Both the position numbers and the translations under genes were made by a program. Below, in pieces: positions 59,502 to 64,000 of a DNA stretch of 64,000 nt; the stretch's first letter is position 1, and each line of letters opens with the position of its first letter. The notes under the pieces are model-generated. The model was not told where the DNA came from and did no database searches. It saw nothing but the letters and a program-made list of their open reading frames with translations. The stretch spans positions 1-64,000 of the forward strand of contig NZ_JAOQJY010000012.1 in the NCBI RefSeq assembly GCF_025567525.1. The letters are read 5' to 3'. Origin of the DNA: Gallintestinimicrobium propionicum. Its GTDB lineage: Bacteria; Bacillota; Clostridia; Lachnospirales; Lachnospiraceae.

Positions 59502-61622
59502 TTCTTCCTGCCTTTCTTAGCCGGAAATTCCAGCTTGAAATTCACATATTTTCCGCCTGTATCATCCAGCAGCACCACAGCGTCATAGGTCTTTCCCGTC
59601 TTTTCGCTGTAAAGCCCGGACATGGAAACGCGGGNNNNNNNNNNNNNNNNNNNNNNNNNNNNNNNNNNNNNNNNNNNNNNNNNNNNNNNNNNNNNNNNNN
59701 NNNNNNNNNNNNNNNNNNNNNNNNNNNNNNNNNNNNNNNNNNNNNNNNNNNNNNNNNNNNNNNNNNNNNNNNNNNNNNNNNNNNNNNNNNNNNNNNNNNN
59801 NNNNNNNNNNNNNNNNNNNNNNNNNNNNNNNNNNNNNNNNNNNNNNNNNNNNNNNAAAACATTCCTCCGGGGCGGTATGGGCCTTGACAAGCGCCCGGCT
59901 CATATCTGCGATCCCATCCATGAAATCTTTTGCCGGAACTTCGCCGCGCTCCACCTGCTTTAACATGGATTCCCATTCCGCGGTGAGCATGGGCGATTTG
60001 ATGTTATCCGGCAGGACCAGAATCAGGTTCGTACCTTTTTCCGTGGGGATAAGCTGCTTTTTCTTCCGCTGCACAAATCCGGCAGAGACCAGTTTCTCCA
60101 AAGTAGCCGCACGGGTGGCCGGGGTGCCTAATCCTTTGCGCTCGGCGTCCTCCGGCATGTCCTCGGTGCCGGCGGTCTCCATAGCTGCCAAAAGGGAATC
60201 CTCCGTATAATGCTTCGGCGGGGAGGTTTTGCCCTCCCGGACACTGGCAGAAACCGTTTCAAAAATCTGCCCCTCCTGCAGCACGGGAAGGGAGGCGTCT
60301 GTATTCTCGTCATCCTCCGGTTTGGATTGTTTCAATCCCATGCGGTAGAGGCGTTCCACTTCCTTCCATCCGGCCTGTAATACGGTTTTTCCTTTTGCCG
60401 TGAAAGAACGGTCCCGGCAGTCTAAAACCGCCGTCACCGCCTCGAACCGGTGCGCCTGAGCCGTGGCAGAAAGCAGCCTTGCGGCGATCAGCGTCAGTAC
60501 ATCCTGTTCCCCGGAGGGAAGCTCCGATAAATCCGTCCGGGCAATCTCCACCGTAGGGATAATGGCATGGTGGTCGGTGACTTTGCTGCCATCCGTTACG
60601 CGGTCAATATCCGGTTCCCCTGCGCAGCCCTTTCCAAAAGGCATATGATCCCGCAGCCAGAGAACCAGAGAAGCGGCGGTTGCCTGCATATCCTCGGTCA
60701 GATACTGGCTGTCCGTCCGGGGATAGGTCGCCAGCTTTTTCTCATAGAGGGATTGCACATAGTCAAGGGTCTGCTGGGCCGTATAGCCATAGATACGGTT
60801 ACATTCCCGCTGCAAAGTCGTCAGGTCATACAGGCGGGGCGGCTGCACCGTCTTAACCTGCTTCTCCACGGACAGCACCGAAGCGACCTGCCCGTCACAG
60901 CCCATACGGATTTTTTCAGCTTCATTTTTCCCGGACAGCTTTTCCCCAGAGGCAGTAAAGCCGCCGCATGTGATCTCCGGCACATAGAAGGGCTTGCTCG
61001 TAAATGCCTGGATATCCGCCTCCCGCTGTACCAGAAGGGCCAGCGTGGGTGACATGACGCGCCCCACATTCAGCGTGACGCCATACAGGACAGAGAAAAG
61101 CCGGGTGGCGTTAATGCCGATCAGCCAGTCGGCTTCAGCCCGGCAGACCGCCGCGTCATAGAGCTTATCGTAGTCGCTGCCAGGACGCAGGTGCTCAAAC
61201 CCGTCACGGATTGCCGCGTCCTCCATACTGGAAATCCAGAGGCGTTCCATCGGTTTCTTGCATCCGGCGTGTTCATAGACCAGACGGAAGATCAGTTCGC
61301 CCTCCCGTCCGGCATCGGTAGCGCATACCACGGAATCCACCCGTTTGTCTTTCATCAGCCGGCAAAGAAGGTCAAGCTGCTTTTTCTTATCCTTCGACAC
61401 TTCGTATTTCCATTCTTCCGGCAGGATCGGCAGATCACCATAACCCCATCTGGCATACCGTTTCCCATAAGCCTCTGGCTGCGCCAGTTCCAGAAGGTGT
61501 CCCACGCACCAGCTCACCAGATAACCCCCGCCCTCCATGTAGCCGTCTTTTTTCTCATTCGCACCCAGAACCGCCGCCAGCGACATGGCGACGGAGGGCT
61601 TTTCTGCAATTACTAACTTCAT
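59498..61622 (-). CDS. topB: DNA topoisomerase III (type IA), interrupted by assembly gap
   Basis: Begins MKLVIAEKPSVAMSLAAVLG (Toprim), with the Toprim acidic motif DAGREGELI, and RAEADWLIGINATRLF. The catalytic Tyr is in TYPRTDSQYL at about residue 300. GLGTPATRAATLEKL is also conserved. The true end is SMSGLYSEKTGKTYDAVVLLDD ... PAKKGRKK, stopping at 59498. The 221-nt N run separates body and tail, and the frames on its two sides do not agree at that length. ATG 61622 has GGAGGTTATAGGA upstream. It relaxes DNA during transfer or replication of the element. Confidence 0.92.
59635..59855. other. Assembly gap (N run)
   Basis: 221 unknown bases within topB. The frames before and after the gap differ by one, so the gap length is an estimate and not a true count. 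Confidence 0.98.
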
Positions 61623-61674
61623 TCCTATAACCTCCATTTCTTTGAATTAGAAAAGGCAGCATAGCCGCTGCCCT

Positions 61675-62700
61675 TTATAAGCTCGGCTCCTGTCTGGTTT
61701 TATGTCTTTCTTTGGGTTCCTTTGCCTCTTTCTCCTGAATCTTTGCTTTATTTTCGGAAAGACGCTCTAAAAGACCTTTTTCCTGTTTTCGTCCCAGGGT
61801 TTTTGCTGCCCGGTCATAATACTGCACCTTATCAGAAAGTAAATCCTCTGGCAGCACCTGGGTAGCATTCACTTCTTTTACCATATTCTCCAGTTCTTTA
61901 GTCTGCATGTTCCCGTTATCCGGCACAAGGATAACTTCATGGGTCGATGATGGGAGGACATAAAAATCAGAACCAAGCAGCTCGCCGATTTTATCCAGTA
62001 CGCCGTCTCTTGCCAGAACCCCGGCGCCATTTACTTTATTCTGGTTTGTCAGGATATACATAGGTATCATTTCAGATTCTAATGGTTCCGTCTGTTCAAA
62101 AAGATTCTCAGGCTTTACGGACAGCATTATTTCTGACATCACATCATCCATTGTGTATAAACAGACAGGATTCCGGGCGTTTTCTGCTGACACCGTATCG
62201 TGGTGAAGCTGCTCTGGTGTAATTCCCCAAAGATTCAACATATCATTTGTAACAACAGCGGAAGCCGTTCCGCTGCTGTCCTCCATGATCTGAATACGGT
62301 AGGTTGCCGCCAGTTCCCCACATGCGGTATGGGGTTTATCTTTCAAATATTCCTGATTCTTTTCCGGGTCGCACAGACGGATCGCAAGCAGCGGCCTGGC
62401 TGTTTCATAATCCTGAAGTCCTTTCACATCAATAGGAAGTTCCAGGCTGTTTTCCACTTTTATCTGTGCAATTTCCTTCATAATGTCGTCCATCGGGCGA
62501 CCTTTGCCAAACTGTTCCTCATAGTGTTCCAGATAAATGGACGGTGCAGCCGTTTCATCATCCTTTCGGATGATAAGCCCTGTAAGAATCCGGTCATTTC
62601 CTTTGGTGACTTTTTCAAGGGTTATCTTTGCATCCTGATAGTCCACCGGCAGATATTCCCGGATATGGTTTTTTATATTTTCTGCAAATTCCTGATTCAT
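61675..62700 (-). CDS. DUF5688 family protein
   Basis: A 341-residue protein: FAENIKNHIREYLPVDYQDAKITLEKV, IYLEHYEEQFGKGRPMDDIMKEIA, DPEKNQEYLKDKPH, MYILTNQNKVNGAGVLAR and EVILVPDNGNM are the DUF5688 core; the tail is basic and low in complexity (KAKIQEKEAKEPKERHK). It is abundant in Tn1549-related elements with unknown function. ATG 62700 has GGGAGGAAAA upstream and overlaps the preceding stop by 4 nt. Confidence 0.87.
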   Translation of the reverse strand: MNQEFAENIKNHIREYLPVDYQDAKITLEKVTKGNDRILTGLIIRKDDETAAPSIYLEHYEEQFGKGRPMDDIMKEIAQIKVENSLELPIDVKGLQDYETARPLLAIRLCDPEKNQEYLKDKPHTACGELAATYRIQIMEDSSGTASAVVTNDMLNLWGITPEQLHHDTVSAENARNPVCLYTMDDVMSEIMLSVKPENLFEQTEPLESEMIPMYILTNQNKVNGAGVLARDGVLDKIGELLGSDFYVLPSSTHEVILVPDNGNMQTKELENMVKEVNATQVLPEDLLSDKVQYYDRAAKTLGRKQEKGLLERLSENKAKIQEKEAKEPKERHKTRQEPSL

Positions 62701-62831
62701 TCGTTTTCCTCCCGTTTTCTGTTTTCTAACCATTCATCTTCCTGCTTTGCGGCCTGCATAAGACACATCAGCACAACGCCGGCAGACATTCCCCCGGTGA
62801 ATGTAAGAAAGTGTGTAATCATGTTCCACAT
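62697..62831 (-). CDS. DUF3789-like small membrane protein
   Basis: A 44-residue protein with one membrane helix (MITHFLTFTGGMSAGVVLMCLMQAA) and a charged tail, matching the short DUF3789 proteins found beside DUF5688. GGAGGATTTTTT precedes the ATG. It is translationally coupled to the DUF5688 gene. Confidence 0.78.
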   Translation of the reverse strand: MWNMITHFLTFTGGMSAGVVLMCLMQAAKQEDEWLENRKREENE

Positions 62832-62912
62832 AAAAAATCCTCCTAAAAAATAGGTAAAGAAAAACGCCCACCGAAAAGTGAGCGCATCATCAAGTATCAG
62901 TTATCCATTTTT

Positions 62913-63422
62913 TCATTTTCTTTTCGCAATGGGTTGGCCTGGCAGAACAATCTCCCCGACAGGGATTTCCCGCAGTACCTTTTTCATCTGGTGGGCAAAC
63001 CGGATTGTCCTCACCGTGCCTCCTTTTTCCCTCCCGTCATACACAGCGATCACCCGGTCAGAGTGTTCTACCATGTAGCGGTTCCGGTGGGAATAGACGC
63101 TGGGGTGGTATTTCTCTTGCATGACAACAACATCCGCGCAAGCCTCCAGCATTTCATAAGTCCGGCCCTTTGCCATCAGGCTGTCCAGGCGCTTTTGATA
63201 GGGAATGACAGCAATCAGCTCCAGCACCGGATTTGTCTTTTTCTTCTCCAGTACAATCTTGGCAAAATACTGGTCCACGCCGTCTGCGAAGCCGCTCATA
63301 AAGCGGGTAAACCCGTCCGCAACAGCAGAATCAATTTCACGCCGCAGGGCGGTCTTTACATGGTTGATCTCTTTCTGGGGTAAATCCCTGTGCCCGGTGA
63401 CACAGCAGGTCTTTCCTTCCAT
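62913..63422 (-). CDS. SLOG-family (DUF1273/YspA-like) protein
   Basis: A 169-residue Rossmann-like protein: CCVTGHRDLPQKE, FMSGFADGVDQYFAKIVLE, ELIAVIPYQKRLDSL, VVVMQEKYHPSVYSHRNRYMVEHSDRVIAVYDGREKGGT. SLOG proteins bind nucleotides or nucleotide-derived signals; in elements their role is unknown. It is the first gene of the transfer-region transcript and is divergent from the XRE gene. Confidence 0.88.
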   Translation of the reverse strand: MEGKTCCVTGHRDLPQKEINHVKTALRREIDSAVADGFTRFMSGFADGVDQYFAKIVLEKKKTNPVLELIAVIPYQKRLDSLMAKGRTYEMLEACADVVVMQEKYHPSVYSHRNRYMVEHSDRVIAVYDGREKGGTVRTIRFAHQMKKVLREIPVGEIVLPGQPIAKRK

Positions 63423-63464
63423 TTTTATTCCTCCGTCCGATAGGTATTATTCTTCACTTTTCAT

Positions 63465-63552
63465 ATTGTAATAGATTTAATTTAGTAAGTCAACGAAAAC
63501 ACCCTTTTTCCATTTGCGAATAATGCAAGGTCGTGAGGTACAATCTATTACA
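63465..63552. promoter_or_regulatory. Divergent promoter with an inverted 11-bp element
   Basis: Reverse: TACAAT -10 (63465-63470) for the SLOG gene. Forward: TACAAT (63539-63544), with ttgcga as a weak -35, for the XRE gene. tgtaatagatt (63467-63477) and aatctattaca (63542-63552) are perfect inverted copies, each overlapping one -10 region, so one repressor could close both promoters. Confidence 0.65.
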
Positions 63553-63570
63553 GAATGGGAGGTGAAGGCG

Positions 63571-63885
63571 ATGTATGAAGATTTTGTCCCGGAACGGCTG
63601 GCAAAGCTGCGGACACAGAAAGGCGTATCTGCGCGCGATATGTCTCTATCGTTAGGACAGGCAAACAACTACATCAACAACATTGAAAACAAAAAGTCAC
63701 TTCCCGCCATGCAGTCTTTTTTCTATATCTGTGAATACCTGGGTGTAACACCGCAGGAATTCTTTGATGAGGGTAACACCTGCCCCGAAGCCTTGCGGGA
63801 ATTTATCGCAGAGGCGAAACAGCTCGACTCCAAATCCATGCAGTATATCCTCGGTATTATGAAAGAACTCAATAGCAGAAAGTAA
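63571..63885 (+). CDS. XRE-family HTH regulator
   Basis: A 104-residue Cro/CI-type protein (ERLAKLRTQKGVSARDMSLSLGQANNYINNIENKKSLPAMQSFFYICEYLGVTPQEFFD) with a short helical C-terminus. GGGAGGTGAAGGCG precedes ATG 63571. It is divergent from the transfer operon and likely represses it and itself through the inverted sites upstream, and perhaps the palindrome at 63963-63999. Confidence 0.92.
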   Translation: MYEDFVPERLAKLRTQKGVSARDMSLSLGQANNYINNIENKKSLPAMQSFFYICEYLGVTPQEFFDEGNTCPEALREFIAEAKQLDSKSMQYILGIMKELNSRK

Positions 63886-63912
63886 GCGGTCACGGTGCTG
63901 GCCGCTTTATTT
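63885..63912 (+). terminator. Terminator after the XRE gene
   Basis: An 8-bp stem agcggtca/tggccgct (one G-U pair) with a 6-nt loop, then tttatttg, directly at the stop codon. Confidence 0.75.
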
Positions 63913-63932
63913 GTAAATTTTTTTCGTACCCC

Positions 63933-63999
63933 TTGCATAAATCCCACAAAGTGGATATACTATAAGTAAGAAAGTAAGAATTTCCTACTTTCAAACTTA
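63933..63999 (+). promoter_or_regulatory. Promoter with palindromic operator at the right edge
   Basis: TTGCAT (63933-63938), 17 bp, TATACT (63956-63961). Immediately downstream, taagtaagaaagtaaga (63963-63979) and tcctactttcaaactta (63983-63999) form a 17-bp inverted repeat with 14 matches. It covers the transcription start, so it is a likely repressor site for the next gene, which lies outside the window. Confidence 0.65.
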
Positions 64000-64000
64000 A

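Larger units (their letters stand above)
35332..64000. mobile_element. Integrative conjugative element (one end; continues past the window)
   Basis: Starting at the break in the tyrosine recombinase are three tandem serine recombinases, a small TnpW-like protein, a sigma-like factor, antimicrobial-peptide transporter cassettes with two-component systems, a MobP relaxase, MobC, topoisomerase III, and DUF3849/DUF4314, CD1845-like, cysteine-rich VLP, DUF5688, DUF3789 and SLOG proteins. This is the gene set of Tn1549-related elements of gut Clostridia. VirB4/VirD4-like genes are not in the window and are expected to the right. Confidence 0.85.

Overview
The window looks like a low-to-medium GC gut Clostridia genome (Lachnospiraceae/Oscillospiraceae type, probably a metagenomic assembly because of an N gap). 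Supporting signs are strong AGGAGG ribosome sites, several large serine recombinases, a Tn1549-like conjugation module, lantibiotic-type ABC immunity transporters and anaerobe oxidative-stress genes (rubrerythrin, desulfoferrodoxin). I saw no rRNA, tRNA or CRISPR array. Most of the window is accessory DNA.

Layout. 1-2.8 kb is the right end of an element: a MazF-type toxin, a small protein and a large serine recombinase. 2.8-10.6 kb is a forward LysR-led redox/esterase cluster: two lipoprotein hydrolases, an iron alcohol dehydrogenase, flavodoxin-like proteins, a CMD-cupin fusion, an aldo/keto reductase and a DUF4405 membrane protein, with two gene remnants inside. About 10.67-17.7 kb is a mobilizable element: XRE regulator, CHC2 primase part, D5/P4-type helicase-primase, small DNA-binding protein, MobV relaxase, serine recombinase. 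17.7-25.8 kb holds a VanZ-like remnant, a MATE exporter, a reverse cluster dfx-rbr / broken Crp-Fnr gene / DUF134-NifX fusion, composite transposon debris, DUF1893 and a large glycosidase.

25.8-35.3 kb is a type I restriction-modification island: hsdM, hsdS, then a tightly packed three-gene insert (DUF3990 ADP-ribosyltransferase-like protein, an unrecognised 138-residue protein, and a NADAR protein), then two start-less hsdS half genes, hsdR, and a tyrosine recombinase cut off after its HxLR motif. The insert occupies the position that the anticodon nuclease PrrC occupies in the E. coli prr locus. It pairs a putative ADP-ribosylating toxin with a member of a family that removes ADP-ribose, and is my best candidate for a new defence module.

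35.3 kb to the right edge is one end of an integrative conjugative element that appears to have split the tyrosine recombinase. It has three tandem serine recombinases, a small conserved protein, a sigma-like factor, and two CprABC/LanFEG-like antimicrobial-peptide transporter cassettes, each with its own two-component system. A 484-bp duplication (a winged-helix gene) flanks the first cassette, and 11-bp phased CAAGGT repeats lie upstream of both transporter operons. Beyond these are a MobP relaxase, MobC, topoisomerase III (broken by the N gap) and a string of Tn1549-type accessory proteins, ending at a divergent XRE/SLOG promoter. The conjugation pore genes (VirB4/VirD4-like) should lie to the right of the window.
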